Shown: positions 1-9,221, numbered from the stretch's first letter. The stretch is DNA of 53,368 nucleotides from Fibrobacter intestinalis (GCF_900167415.1 NZ_FUWU01000020.1:1-53368); one strand, 5' to 3'. Notes: generated by a model from the sequence alone, not told the origin. A program made the numbers and translations.

Positions 1-12
1 TGGGGCTTTGCA

Positions 13-176
13 TCCCTGAAACTAGGAATCTCCGATTCCGTAGTTGAAGTATCCCTGAAAGGGACAATTCGCCTAAAGGAAGCGGAGCTTCCAAGACTCA
101 TAGGTAAGCGAGCATCTCGCTGTCTGCGAGAAGAAATTCACCTCTGTGAAAAAAGTTCACGTATTGAAGCTTTCAA
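13..176. repeat. Dispersed multi-hairpin repeat, copy A
   Basis: Intergenic repeat with several short hairpins in series: CTAGGAATC/GATTCC near 23-44, TCCC/GGGA near 51-64, and GGAAGC/GCTTCC at 78-92, followed by an AAGACTCAT flank. Related copies lie at 3543-3590 (inverted), 3642-3785, 32954-32998 (inverted) and, diverged, 38129-38170 (inverted). No coding potential is visible. Between this block and the first gene lies another GC-rich repeat (249-310) and AT-rich DNA containing the probable promoter. Confidence 0.75.
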
Positions 177-248
177 AAGAATGGAATGTTTTGACTTTCG
201 CGTTAGCGACCGACGCCCGGATGGGTTCGGACAAATTTCTGGAAATTT

Positions 249-310
249 GGCTGAACGGACGCCGAAAGCGATAACGCTAGGGAGCGGCCCGCCGCAGGCG
301 GGAAACGCCC
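249..310. repeat. GC-rich palindromic repeat
   Basis: Contains GGCTGAACGGACGCCG, then GCGATAACGC, then CCCGCCGCAGGCGGG (a short palindrome) and a closing ACGCCC. The same blocks in the same order recur at 4225-4313 with different spacer sequence, so this is a dispersed REP-like element. Sequence outside the conserved blocks is not shared. Confidence 0.65.
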
Positions 311-459
311 GGAAATAGCGAACTTTGTGAAAAATTTTTAAATGCGAAGATTTCGTGGAATTTTGTATAAGCCTTAAAATTTTTAGCTCGTCAAATGGAA
401 ATGTCGCTCGGTTTGCACTTTCTCTTTGGGCGGGAGAAGGCGTTTTTCATTTCGGAAAT

Positions 460-465
460 TATATT
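460..465 (+). promoter_or_regulatory. Probable -10 box of the NYN gene
   Basis: TATATT, followed by CTAGG, lies 31 bases before the start codon at 497. The same TATATT(C) motif occurs upstream of hsdM (11374), hsdR (20864) and 24092, suggesting it is a standard -10 element here. No convincing -35 box was seen. Confidence 0.4.
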
Positions 466-496
466 CTAGGCGAAGCGTTCACAGGAAAGGAAAGAG

Positions 497-1282
497 ATGA
501 AAAATAGATCGTTTGCGAAACAGGAAATGGAAGAGTCTTCGGCAAAACTGGCGGTTCTTATCGATGCGGATAATGCACAGCCTTCGGTTTTCGAGTATCT
601 GCTTTCGGAAATTGCCAAATACGGCGAAGCGACGGTCAAGCGGATTTACGGGGATTTCACTTCTCCCCAAAGCGCCCAGTGGCGGGCGATTCTCAATGAA
701 TTCGCCATCAAGCCGGTTCAGCAATTCGCCTATACCAAAGGGAAGAATGCGACGGACAGCACGATGATTATCGATGCGATGGATTTGATGTACACACGCC
801 GCTTTGACGGTTTTTGCATTGTTTCCAGCGACAGCGATTTTACGAGCATTGCCACCCGGATTCGTGAAGAAGGCCTGCTGGTTTACGGCTTTGGCAAAAA
901 GACGACTCCCGAAGCGTTTAAAAATGCCTGCCATGTATTTGTCGATACGGAAATTTTTGCGCCCTCGAAGCCGGAAAGAAAATCGGCGAATAGAAAGAAT
1001 TCCGAAAAACACGAATTTTCCCAAACGGGGCCCTCCCTGCCCTCGAAAACCGTTAAAGCTATTGCGACCGCTTTAGAACAATCCAGCGACGATACCGGCT
1101 GGTCGCATCTCGGGACTTTCGGCAGCATTTTACTCAAGTTGAAATCGGATTTTGATCCGCGCCAATACGGATTTAAAAAGCTGAGCGAGTTTGTCAAAGG
1201 CCGCAGCGATTTGTTTGAAATTCAAGAACGCAAACAGGCAAATTCCGAATCCATTGCTCTCTATTTGCGCCCCAAGAAATAG
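497..1282 (+). CDS. NYN-domain protein with C-terminal OST-HTH/LOTUS domain
   Basis: 261 aa. Residues about 18-155 form a NYN (LabA/DUF88, PIN-like) domain: the acidic strand AVLIDADNA carries D23, D25 and N26, and a later VSSDSDFT motif supplies the second acidic cluster typical of this nuclease-like fold. Residues about 185-261, after a charged linker, look like an OST-HTH/LOTUS domain (WSHLGTFGSIL...FDPRQYGFKKL...FVKGR). Together they suggest a cytoplasmic RNA-binding or RNA-cleaving protein; substrate and activity are inference. The ATG at 497 has a purine-rich GGAAAGGAAAGAG ribosome site just upstream. It appears to be a single-gene unit; the next gene begins 155 bp downstream with its own ribosome site. 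Confidence 0.88.
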   Translation: MKNRSFAKQEMEESSAKLAVLIDADNAQPSVFEYLLSEIAKYGEATVKRIYGDFTSPQSAQWRAILNEFAIKPVQQFAYTKGKNATDSTMIIDAMDLMYTRRFDGFCIVSSDSDFTSIATRIREEGLLVYGFGKKTTPEAFKNACHVFVDTEIFAPSKPERKSANRKNSEKHEFSQTGPSLPSKTVKAIATALEQSSDDTGWSHLGTFGSILLKLKSDFDPRQYGFKKLSEFVKGRSDLFEIQERKQANSESIALYLRPKK

Positions 1283-1437
1283 CGGAAGCATTGCTGTTAC
1301 AAAAATGAAATTTTTTAGCGTTTGCTTTTTGCGGAAGAAGGCGAAATTTTTTGTAGTCCCCAAAAAAACAAGGGATTTTCAGAAATTCAAATTCTTCTTT
1401 TTTTAATTTTGGGACGAATTGCAAAAGAGGAATTTTC

Positions 1438-3228
1438 ATGTTTACCCATAAAACGAAAATTGTCTGCTCCATGGGCCCGACCACTGCCGACGACGCAATC
1501 GTTTCCCGCCTGATTCTCGCCGGGATGAATGTTGCCCGGTTTAATTTTTCGCACGGGACTCACGAATCCCATTTGGAAATGATGGATCGGGTGAAGCGGG
1601 TTTCATCGGCGTTGAATCGCCCTATCGCGCTGATGCTGGACACGAAAGGTCCCGAAATCCGGACGGGGAATACGGCGAAGAATGCTCCCGTTTTGATTCA
1701 AAAAGGCTACAGGGTTTTGGTTTCCGTCGATGGTTGCGAAACGGTGGCGGCGACGGAATCCGAACCGGCGCGGATGTCGGTGTCGTGGACGGATTTGCCC
1801 CACCGGGTTCAAAAGGGAAATCGCATTCTGGTGGCCGACGGGCTTTTGGAATTGGATGTGGAAGATTCGGATGGTTCCACGGTTTTTGCGGTTGCCAAAA
1901 ATTCCGGGGAAATTTCCAGCAAGAAAAATGTGAATCTTGTGGGGCTTCACGCCGGGCTTCCCATCATGAGCGAGCAGGACAAGCTGGACATCAAGTTTGG
2001 CGTGGAACAAAACGTGGATTTTATCGCGGCCAGTTTTGTGAGTTACGCCAGTGAGGTTCAGGAAATCCGTCGCTACCTGGAAAGCCTGAATTCCAAAGCG
2101 CGGATTATTGCCAAAATCGAAAACGAGGAAGGCCTGAACAACATTCGGGAAATCGCCGAAGCGGCGGACGGCGTCATGATTGCCCGCGGGGATTTGGGAG
2201 TGCAGCTGCCCACGGAAAAAATCCCGCTGGCGCAAAAGCATATTATCCGGGTTTGCCGCCAGTTTGGAAAGCCGGTCATTACGGCGACGCAAATGCTGGA
2301 ATCCATGATTTCTCACCCGCGCCCCACCCGTGCGGAACTGACGGATGTGGCCAATGCGATTTTTGACGGCACGGATGCGGTGATGCTCTCCGGGGAAACC
2401 GCCAATGGCAGCTATCCCATTGAAGCGGTGGAGACGATGGTGCGGGTGGCGGTGACGGTGGAATATTCGCCGGAGTATTACAAGAAAATGCGGGAATCTT
2501 TTGAAATGGATTTGCGGGGGGACATCAGCCGGATTGTTTCCCAGAACGCTTACCAGACCGCCCGGGATGTGAGTGCCACGGCGATAATCACTCCCACCCT
2601 CAGCGGCAATACGGCCCGTATGGTCAGCATGTTTCGACCGGAACAGCCGATTCTGGCGGTGACTCCCCATCAGCAGGTGGAACGCCAGCTGCTTTTGAAT
2701 TGGGGCATTTTCCCGCTTTTCGCAAAACTGGTGACAGGCTCCGATGACATGGTGCAAAATGCCATTAAGAGTGCCCACGACGCGGGAGCCGTTCGCATTT
2801 CCGATAGAATCGTGATGGTTTCCGGTTTTCCGCTGTCGGCTTCCGTGGTGAATACGATTCGCGTCCTGTATGTGGGAAACATCTTGGCTCGGGCGGATTT
2901 TGGCGGGGTCGCCAGCGAAGAATTTCCCCGGGCCACGGGAAGGATTTTACGGGCGAACTCGCCGACGGAAGCTTACTTGCTCCAGCGCAAAGAAAGCGAC
3001 GAGATTCTGCTTTGCCCTACGCTCACCGAAGAATACATTCCGGTTCTTCGCCAGGTGCGAGGCGTTATCGTGGAAGGGGAATGCAAGATTCCGCCGGACG
3101 TGCTTTCCATTGTCAATCCCCGCTTGGTGTGGCTTTCGGCGGTGAAAGACGCCATGCGGATGCTGGAACCCGGATTCGCGGTGACCATCGACGGCAAGAG
3201 CCTTGTGGTTTATGAAGGACGCTTGTAA
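1438..3228 (+). CDS. pyk: Pyruvate kinase with degenerate C-terminal PEP-utiliser-like domain
   Basis: 596 aa. Catalyses phosphoenolpyruvate + ADP to pyruvate + ATP, the last step of glycolysis, in the cytoplasm. Recognisable parts are the N-terminal barrel start (TKIVCSMGP, NVARFNFSHG), the substrate loop LDTKGPEIRTG, the lysine strand IIAKIENEEG, ITATQMLESM and the domain C region. At about 470 residues most family members end; here about 120 more follow. That tail resembles the Bacillus/Geobacillus-type extra C-terminal (PEP-utiliser swivelling) domain in layout (a GRIL-type strand, then GVIVEGECK, then VTIDGKSLVVYEG), but the usual TSHA histidine motif is absent. The start ATG is preceded by AGAGGAA. 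It is flanked by repeat-rich gaps, so probably monocistronic. Confidence 0.95.
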   Translation: MFTHKTKIVCSMGPTTADDAIVSRLILAGMNVARFNFSHGTHESHLEMMDRVKRVSSALNRPIALMLDTKGPEIRTGNTAKNAPVLIQKGYRVLVSVDGCETVAATESEPARMSVSWTDLPHRVQKGNRILVADGLLELDVEDSDGSTVFAVAKNSGEISSKKNVNLVGLHAGLPIMSEQDKLDIKFGVEQNVDFIAASFVSYASEVQEIRRYLESLNSKARIIAKIENEEGLNNIREIAEAADGVMIARGDLGVQLPTEKIPLAQKHIIRVCRQFGKPVITATQMLESMISHPRPTRAELTDVANAIFDGTDAVMLSGETANGSYPIEAVETMVRVAVTVEYSPEYYKKMRESFEMDLRGDISRIVSQNAYQTARDVSATAIITPTLSGNTARMVSMFRPEQPILAVTPHQQVERQLLLNWGIFPLFAKLVTGSDDMVQNAIKSAHDAGAVRISDRIVMVSGFPLSASVVNTIRVLYVGNILARADFGGVASEEFPRATGRILRANSPTEAYLLQRKESDEILLCPTLTEEYIPVLRQVRGVIVEGECKIPPDVLSIVNPRLVWLSAVKDAMRMLEPGFAVTIDGKSLVVYEGRL

Positions 3229-3369
3229 TTTTCTGGCTACAGACGGCAATTCTCTTTTTTGTTTCGTTTTTCCAAGCTTCTTGAAATCTAACTTCGCATT
3301 TTTCAAGGAGCGTGGCGGGGTAGCCTTGACGCAAGTTGGTGATTAGCGATTAGTGATTAGTTCGGCAAC

Positions 3370-3391
3370 CGGTTGCTGAGCCTGTCGAAGG
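3370..3391. repeat. REP-like TTCGACAAGCTCAG element (inverted copy)
   Basis: CGGTTGCTGAGCCTGTCGAAGG is the reverse complement form of the TTCGACAAGCTCAGCAACCG element found as a tandem pair at 3991-4035 and in variant form at 13037-13060 and 14580-14600. It lies in the 1.2-kb gene-free interval between pyk and the phosphate transporter. Confidence 0.65.
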
Positions 3392-3542
3392 GCAGGGAGC
3401 GGTTGGGTGTCGGAACTGATAACTGGGTTCCCCTTGTGAAAGCCCCCCCTCTCGACACTACCATTTCATTCCTCCCTATAAATTCAAAATTTTTCAACTA
3501 TAAAGCGTGGCGGGGGATAGGGTGAAGGGAAAAGGGGCTGCC

Positions 3543-3590
3543 CATGAGTCTTAAGAGTTTTACTCTTTTAGACGAATTGTCCCTGGAAGG
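3543..3590. repeat. Multi-hairpin repeat core, inverted copy
   Basis: Inverted copy of the core found at 61-104. Read on the minus strand it keeps the flanks CAATTCGTCTAA and AAGACTCATGG, but its hairpin arms are AAGAGT/ACTCTT (3553-3558 and 3562-3567), different in sequence from the other copies yet still complementary. Together with 3642-3785 it forms a large inverted repeat. Confidence 0.7.
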
Positions 3591-3641
3591 GAGTCTTTGC
3601 AACTTGGAAGCCCCCTTATCCCTTCCGCCCGCTGGCCTACA

Positions 3642-3785
3642 AGGCATCCCTGAAACTAGGAATCTCTGATTCCGTAGTTGAAGTATCCCTGGAAGGGACA
3701 ATTCGTCTAAGGGAACAAGTTCCCAAGACTCATGGGGCTTTGCACAATTCGCCTAAAGGAAGCGGAGCTTCCAAGGCTCATGGGC
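3642..3785. repeat. Multi-hairpin repeat, copies B and C
   Basis: Repeats the CTAGGAATC/GATTCC hairpin and the GACAATTCG core seen at 13-104. Copy B has stem GGGAAC/GTTCCC (3711-3716 and 3719-3724); copy C follows directly, with CACAATTCGCCTAA and the stem GGAAGC/GCTTCC. The block continues into a stretch shared with 105-176 (GTAAGCGAGCA-type). Confidence 0.75.
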
Positions 3786-3822
3786 GTAAGCGAGCACCTC
3801 GCAGTCTGCGAAAAGAAATTCC

Positions 3823-3900
3823 CCTTGTGAAAAAGAAATTCACGCTCTGAAAAAAAATTTATTTGAGAGTATTTGGTGGAAGATCGTATATAATTCCCAA
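3823..3900 (+). repeat. Promoter-like dispersed repeat
   Basis: About 75 bp running from CCCCTTGTGAAAAAG through TTTATTTGAGAG to GTATATAATTCCC. A near-identical inverted copy lies at 37972-38056 and a degenerate copy at 4093-4176. The conserved TTGAG(A/G) and TATATAAT, about 18 bp apart, look like -35 and -10 boxes. No gene begins within 500 bp downstream, so what it drives, if anything, is unclear. Confidence 0.5.
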
Positions 3901-3990
3901 AACTTTCTGCGGCAACAAATTTTCACGTACACACGGGGCAAAATTTCTGCGGCGGGTAATTTTCACGTGAAAACGCGCTAAAACCGGTTT

Positions 3991-4035
3991 GCTTCGACAA
4001 GCTCAGCAACCGTGCTTCGACAAGCTCAGTAACCG
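3991..4035. repeat. Tandem TTCGACAAGCTCAG REP-like elements
   Basis: Two consecutive copies of GCTTCGACAAGCTCAG(C/T)AACCG, 22-23 bp each. This REP-like sequence is also at 3370-3391 (inverted), 13037-13060 and 14580-14600. Confidence 0.7.
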
Positions 4036-4224
4036 TCTGTCTCCGTTTGATAAACCCAGGGACCGGTTGGAACTTGAAACTGATAACCGAGTTTCCCCTT
4101 GAGAAAAGAAGTTCTCCTTTTTGAAAAAAATCCTAATTGCGAGTATTGGGTGGAGGATTGTCCATCATTCTCGTTTTTTGCGTGAGGGATAGCAGTGGCG
4201 AAGCCATTCGGACTCGCGAAGCGA

Positions 4225-4313
4225 GGCTGAACGGACGCCGGGCTCTGGATTTTTTGATTTGAATTGCCCGGCGATAACGCCATAGCCCGACCCGCCGCAG
4301 GCGGGGGACGCCC
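4225..4313. repeat. GC-rich palindromic repeat, second copy
   Basis: Shares GGCTGAACGGACGCCG, GCGATAACGC, CCCGCCGCAGGCGGG and ACGCCC, in order, with 249-310. The rest of the 3229-4428 interval holds no convincing gene; short frames through it are repeat-derived. Confidence 0.65.
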
Positions 4314-4428
4314 ATTCCGTTTTTGCTTTTTTGCCTTGTGTAAAATCGATGTAAAGTCTGTGAGAAATTTTTTCAAAAGCTGCTCGGACGCTCTTGTTCC
4401 GGCGCGTTTTCCCGTTTAATTTTGGGGC

Positions 4429-6669
4429 ATGGATATTTATGTAATCGTTATCGGAATGCTTTTTCTTTTGGCCGTTTTCGATTTGATAAACGGCGTGTCG
4501 AACGATGCCTCCAATTTTTTGAATTCGGCGGTGGGCTCCAGGGCTTTCGGTTTCAAGTTTCTGATTGCGATTGCCGCAGCGGGGATTTTAATCGGCGCTT
4601 CTTTTTCGAGCGGGATGATGGACGTGGCGCGGCATGGGATTTTTCAGCCGCAGCATTTTACGTTCGCAGAAATTATGGCGATATGCGCGGGTGCTATGCT
4701 GACCGATGTGATTTTGCTCGATATTTTTAATATGCTCGGCCTTCCGACTTCGACGACGGTTTCGATGGTCTTTGAACTTTTGGGCGGGACTTTTTCCCTT
4801 TCGCTGATCAAGCTGCATCGGGGCGCGGGTGAACTTTCCCTTGGCGACTTGGTCAATTCGGAAAAGGCGCTGTCGGTGATTATCGCCATTTTTACGTCGG
4901 TCGCCGTCGCTTTTGTCTTTGGCTGGATTGTCCAGTGGATTTCCCGCGTCGTTTGGACGTTCCGTTATAAACCTCGGGAGAAGTATTTTATCGCCGTATT
5001 CGGGGGGATTTCCTTGTCGGCGATTTTCTATTTCGTCCTTTTTCAAGGGCTTAAAGGTTCGGCGATTGCGGTGCCCGAAGTTTTGGCGCAGAACAGGCTT
5101 GGTACTTTTCTAGGCAGCTTTCTTGTTTTTGCGGCTTTGTCCGAACTCCTCTTCCTGTTGAAGCGCAACGTGTTCAAGCTGATTGTCGCAGCGGGAACCT
5201 TTTCGCTTGCACTCTCCTTTGCCGGGAACGATCTGGTGAATTTTATCGGAGTGCCACTTACCGGGCTTTCCGCTTTTATGGCGTATGCGGATAGCGGGCT
5301 TTCGGCGGATCAGGCGATGATGACGGCGCTCTGCGCTTCGGAAAAAAGCCTGTGGTGGATTCTTTCTTTGGCGGGCGTCATTATGGCGGTTTCGCTTGCG
5401 ACTTCCCGCAAGGCGCGGAATGTGATTCGCACATCGGTTTCGCTTTCGAGCCAGTCTTCTTCGGAGGAATTGTTCGGCACAAGCCCTATCGCCAGGGCTT
5501 TCGTCCGTTATGCGGATCTTTTGTCGTCGGTGGTGCGCGGAATCGTCCCGTTTAAAATTCGGAATTTTTTGAACAGGCGCTTGGATGCCCGACGATTGCA
5601 GCTCGAAGAAAGCGACGCCGCGTTCGATTTGCTGCGGGCTTCGGTGAATTTGATGCTCGCTAGCATTCTGATTTCGCTCGGCACGTTTTTCAAATTGCCG
5701 CTATCGACGACCTATGTGACATTTATGGTCGCTATGGGTTCTTCGCTGGCGGACAAGGCGTGGGGGCGCGAGTCTGCGGTCTATCGCATCACGGGTGTTT
5801 TCTCGGTGGTCGGCGGCTGGTTCTTTACGGCGTTTGCGGCGTTCGTGTGCGCCTTCATGGTGAGCGGCATGATTTTTTGGGGTGGCATTCCGGTGGCCTT
5901 CCTGCTTTTTGGTCTGGTGGTTTGCATTCTTGTGCGCTCGTCCGTCCGGTATCGAAAAAAAGAGAAAGAAAAGGAGGCGGCTCCCGGAGAATTTCAAACG
6001 ATTATGGAAGAAAAGGATTCGCAAAAAATTCTGCCGATGGTTCAAGCCTATTATTCTAAAGGCTGGGGCTGGTTCCTCGTGTTTGTGGAAGATTCCGTCC
6101 TCGATACGCTGAAAGCTTTGGCAAACGAGGACTTGGAGATGTTGCGCTATGTCCGGCAAAGGATGAAGCAGGAGTATAAGACGCTGCACCGCTTGCGCCA
6201 CGAAGGATTTGCCTGTTCGCAAAAAATGTTCCACGAAGAAACGCTGGCAAAAAAATTTTTCCTTTACCAGGCGAACGATTTCGCGATGTCTCTCTATTTC
6301 AGTTTGGAACGCGTCCATAAGCCGTGCCTGAATCACGTCGATAATCACTTGACGCCTTTGGGAGAATCGCAAAAAAAGGTCCTGCTGGAACTCGCCGAAG
6401 AAATGCGCGATGGCATCGAAGATTCCGCCCGCATGATTTTGGAAAACGACTATTCGGATTATGCGGGGTTGCAAAATCGGCTTCGAGCGCTGGGGGCGAA
6501 AATCGTCGGCATTCGGAAAACGGCTATGCAGCAAAAGGTGCCTGAAAATCAGATGGTGGCGAGCGTCAATCTGCTTTTTTTGACCGTCCTTTACGAGTGC
6601 CGCGCCATTCTCGATGCTACGGGCTATTTAAACAAGTCCTCTAAAAAAATGATGACGGATTTAGTCTAG
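4429..6669 (+). CDS. PiT-family inorganic phosphate transporter with C-terminal cytoplasmic PhoU-like region
   Basis: 746 aa. Inner-membrane symporter for inorganic phosphate. The N-terminal half carries the PiT signature FDLINGVSNDASNFLNSAV (about residues 17-35) and, near residues 262-272, a second copy AGNDLVNFIGV; the repeat of this motif in two halves is a hallmark of the family. About ten membrane segments run to about residue 500. Residues 515-746 are soluble and helical, with the charge pattern of a PhoU-like domain, and make the protein much longer than plain PitA (about 500 aa). The PhoU assignment is inference. The two-component pair immediately downstream (45 bp gap) fits phosphate sensing. 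ATG at 4429 has a GGGG stretch just upstream as a weak ribosome site. Confidence 0.9.
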   Translation: MDIYVIVIGMLFLLAVFDLINGVSNDASNFLNSAVGSRAFGFKFLIAIAAAGILIGASFSSGMMDVARHGIFQPQHFTFAEIMAICAGAMLTDVILLDIFNMLGLPTSTTVSMVFELLGGTFSLSLIKLHRGAGELSLGDLVNSEKALSVIIAIFTSVAVAFVFGWIVQWISRVVWTFRYKPREKYFIAVFGGISLSAIFYFVLFQGLKGSAIAVPEVLAQNRLGTFLGSFLVFAALSELLFLLKRNVFKLIVAAGTFSLALSFAGNDLVNFIGVPLTGLSAFMAYADSGLSADQAMMTALCASEKSLWWILSLAGVIMAVSLATSRKARNVIRTSVSLSSQSSSEELFGTSPIARAFVRYADLLSSVVRGIVPFKIRNFLNRRLDARRLQLEESDAAFDLLRASVNLMLASILISLGTFFKLPLSTTYVTFMVAMGSSLADKAWGRESAVYRITGVFSVVGGWFFTAFAAFVCAFMVSGMIFWGGIPVAFLLFGLVVCILVRSSVRYRKKEKEKEAAPGEFQTIMEEKDSQKILPMVQAYYSKGWGWFLVFVEDSVLDTLKALANEDLEMLRYVRQRMKQEYKTLHRLRHEGFACSQKMFHEETLAKKFFLYQANDFAMSLYFSLERVHKPCLNHVDNHLTPLGESQKKVLLELAEEMRDGIEDSARMILENDYSDYAGLQNRLRALGAKIVGIRKTAMQQKVPENQMVASVNLLFLTVLYECRAILDATGYLNKSSKKMMTDLV

Positions 6670-6714
6670 ATTTTTGGAAAACGCATTTTTAAAGGTCGCC
6701 CAAAGGATGCTTCG

Positions 6715-7431
6715 ATGATTTGTGTGGTAGAAGACGACAAGAATATCCGGGAAATGGAAGTGTATGCGCTCCAGAGCGCGGGATACGAGGTGGTTTCAGC
6801 CTCTTCTGCGGACGAGTTTTTTTCGGTTCTGGAAAAGCGGGTTCTTTCTCTGCTGATACTCGACGTGATGCTTCCCGGAAAGGACGGTTTTGCGATTCTT
6901 GAAGCTTTGCGCAGGGACAATCGCACGGCTTCTGTTCCCGTGATGATGGTGACTGCCAAGACGACGGAACTGGACAAAATCCGCGGGCTGGATTCCGGAG
7001 CGGACGACTACTTGACCAAGCCTTTTGGCATTATGGAATTTTTGGCTCGTGTGCGCGCATTGTTGCGCCGCGCCGAAAAGCGATTTGAAAATCGGGAATC
7101 GGAAGAATCGCGCCGCATTTGTCTGGGCAAAATCGAAATCGACGACTTGCGGCATGTCGTCACGGTGGAAGGCGAACCGGTAGAATTGACTTTCAAGGAA
7201 TACGAAGTTTTGAAATTGCTTTGTTCCCATCCGGGAATCGTTTTTGGGCGAAACCAGCTGCTGGAAAAATGCTGGGGAATTGACGCCGCTCTGGAATCGA
7301 GAACGGTCGATATGCACGTCAAAACGTTGCGAAAAAAACTGGGAAGCGTCGGCGATTACATCAAGACGGTTCGAAACGTCGGTTACAAGGCGGAAAGTGG
7401 GGAAAACGGTGAAGGAAAAACTGAGCTTTAG
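6715..7431 (+). CDS. OmpR/PhoB-family response regulator
   Basis: 238 aa. Receiver domain at residues 1-115 with acidic pocket E6/D7/D8, phospho-acceptor D50 (LLILDVMLPG), T80 and K102 (TKPFG). A winged-helix DNA-binding domain follows at about 130-230, with VELTFKEYEVLKLL and a recognition helix near RTVDMHVKTLRKKLG. It should be phosphorylated by the kinase encoded next and bind promoter DNA. AAAGGA lies 7 bases before ATG 6715. Its 3' end overlaps the kinase start by 23 bp, so the two are translationally coupled. Lying directly after a phosphate transporter, a PhoB-like role is likely but not proven. Confidence 0.93.
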   Translation: MICVVEDDKNIREMEVYALQSAGYEVVSASSADEFFSVLEKRVLSLLILDVMLPGKDGFAILEALRRDNRTASVPVMMVTAKTTELDKIRGLDSGADDYLTKPFGIMEFLARVRALLRRAEKRFENRESEESRRICLGKIEIDDLRHVVTVEGEPVELTFKEYEVLKLLCSHPGIVFGRNQLLEKCWGIDAALESRTVDMHVKTLRKKLGSVGDYIKTVRNVGYKAESGENGEGKTEL

Positions 7432-9088
7432 TCTTTTCTATGTCGGGCTTCTTGCCGCCCTCATCGCCATGCTTTTGACGGCGGGCGCATTTCGCACGGG
7501 AATTGCGAATCAGGCTGTTCAAGATTTAAAACAGCAGGGAGCGATAGTCGCCAGCGCTTACGGGTTTATCGATTCCGTCGCGGATTTGGAAAAATTGGCG
7601 ACGCCCTCTTTGCGCATCACATTGATTTCGCCTACGGGAGATGTCCTCTTTGAATCCGACGCCAAGGACAAAACGCTGGACTTGCATCTTTCCCGCGCGG
7701 AAGTGCGTGCTGCTTTGCAGAATGGTGAAGGTTCGAGCTACCGTCTTTCCCAGACTTTGGAAACGGGAGTGTATTATTACGCCCGGCTTTTGCCCGACGG
7801 CAATGTCTTGCGCCTTTCCGTTCGGAAAAGCATTGCCTTTTCTGTCCTTTCCGATGTCTATCCCAAACTGGCGATTCTCTTGGCTGCGATATTTTTGCTT
7901 TCCCTGTTCTTTGCCCATATTCTTTCCCATCGTTTTGTGGAACCGATTCGCCGTCTGGCGGAAAATCCGGATTCGCTCCAGTTTCCGGAAGGGGATTTGC
8001 TTTATCGGGAACTCGCTCCGTTTGCGCGGCAGCTCAAGCGGGAAAGGGACAATACGCTGCGGGAAATGTCGCGCCTGAAATTTGAAAGGAACCGTTTTCG
8101 CACGCTGATTGAAGAAATGTCCGAAGGCATGATTTTGCTGGATTCCCAAAGCGACGTCGTCCTGGTGAATGGTGTCGCCCGGGAAATGTTCGGCGTCGAT
8201 GGCGATTTTTCGGGAAAGCCTTTGCGCGCTTTTTCAGAACGCCCGGAACTTCTCAAGGCGGTGGAAAAGGCTTTGAACGGCGTCAAGGAAGATGCGGAAA
8301 TTCAGCTTGCAGGCAAGGATGTCCGCCTCATCGCCAGCCCTGTTTTGGTCGGCGGCGAAGTTTCGGGTGTGATAGCCATCCTGCTCGATGTCACCGAAAA
8401 GAAAAACCTCGCTCTCCTTCGGGAAAGGTTTACAGCCAATGTCTCGCATGAATTGAAAACGCCGCTCACATCGATTGCGGGCTATGCGGAAATGATGGAA
8501 TCGGGGATGGCGAAAAGCGAGGACATTCCGGAATTCGCCGGGAAAATCCGCAAGGAATCGGCGCGTCTGATTTCCCTCACCAACGATATCCTCAAACTTT
8601 CGGAACTGGACGAACTCGACCCGAATGCTCTTCGCCTGGAAAAATGGAACCTGCGGGAAATTGTCGGGGAAGTCGCCTCTGAACTGGAATCTTTGGCGAA
8701 AGCGCGGAACATTTCCATAACTCTTCCGCAACGGGATTTTTTCCTGCGGGTGGATAAAAGAAAAATCTTTGAAATGCTGTATAATCTGCTGTCGAATGCG
8801 ATTCGTTACAATAAGGATTCGGGAAAAGTCGCCGTTTCCTTTGAAGGGAATGCGGTCGTCGTGAGCGACAGCGGCGTGGGGATCTCAGAAGAACATTTGC
8901 CGCATATTTTTGAACGCTTTTACCGCGTGGACAAAAGTCGTTCCAAGGAAACGGGCGGCACAGGACTTGGGCTCGCGATTGTCAAGCATATCGCCGAAAT
9001 TCACCGGGCGAAAATTTCTGTCCATTCCGTTTTCGGCGAGGGAAGCCGCTTTCGGGTCGAGTTTCCCGCGGAATCGGTTTCTGGCTAA
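7409..9088 (+). CDS. PhoR-like sensor histidine kinase
   Basis: 559 aa from a GTG at 7409. The frame is open upstream, but that part only shadows the regulator gene, and the GTG start gives a proper N-terminal membrane segment (residues 9-28) after GGGGA. A periplasmic loop (about 30-150), a second membrane segment (about 152-173), a PAS-like domain (about 229-330; FRTLIEEMSEGMILLDS), a HisKA domain with phospho-acceptor H347 (VSHELKTPLTS), and an ATPase domain with N box NLLSNAIRYN, DSGVGIS and GTGLGLAI follow. This is the PhoR architecture. It presumably phosphorylates the regulator at 6715-7431. The ligand is not evident from sequence; phosphate starvation is the natural guess given the PiT transporter upstream. 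Confidence 0.93.
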   Translation: MKEKLSFSLFYVGLLAALIAMLLTAGAFRTGIANQAVQDLKQQGAIVASAYGFIDSVADLEKLATPSLRITLISPTGDVLFESDAKDKTLDLHLSRAEVRAALQNGEGSSYRLSQTLETGVYYYARLLPDGNVLRLSVRKSIAFSVLSDVYPKLAILLAAIFLLSLFFAHILSHRFVEPIRRLAENPDSLQFPEGDLLYRELAPFARQLKRERDNTLREMSRLKFERNRFRTLIEEMSEGMILLDSQSDVVLVNGVAREMFGVDGDFSGKPLRAFSERPELLKAVEKALNGVKEDAEIQLAGKDVRLIASPVLVGGEVSGVIAILLDVTEKKNLALLRERFTANVSHELKTPLTSIAGYAEMMESGMAKSEDIPEFAGKIRKESARLISLTNDILKLSELDELDPNALRLEKWNLREIVGEVASELESLAKARNISITLPQRDFFLRVDKRKIFEMLYNLLSNAIRYNKDSGKVAVSFEGNAVVVSDSGVGISEEHLPHIFERFYRVDKSRSKETGGTGLGLAIVKHIAEIHRAKISVHSVFGEGSRFRVEFPAESVSG

Positions 9089-9221
9089 CCGCCCGTCGTA
9101 CTATCCGGCGCGTCAGTTTTAAATCGTCCTTCGCATTGCAAAAAACTTTGCAAATATCTTTTTCCCGCTTTTCCACCGGCGAAATTTTTTTTGTATAGAT
9201 TAGGGGAAACGCGGTCTTATT

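Noticed and set aside
1603-2778. 391-codon minus-strand frame across pyk
   Set aside because: Antisense shadow of a conserved pyruvate kinase; no domain recognised.
7244-7408. Upstream extension of the histidine kinase frame
   Set aside because: These 55 codons lie inside the response regulator gene in another frame, and the GTG at 7409 gives a normal membrane-anchored N-terminus.
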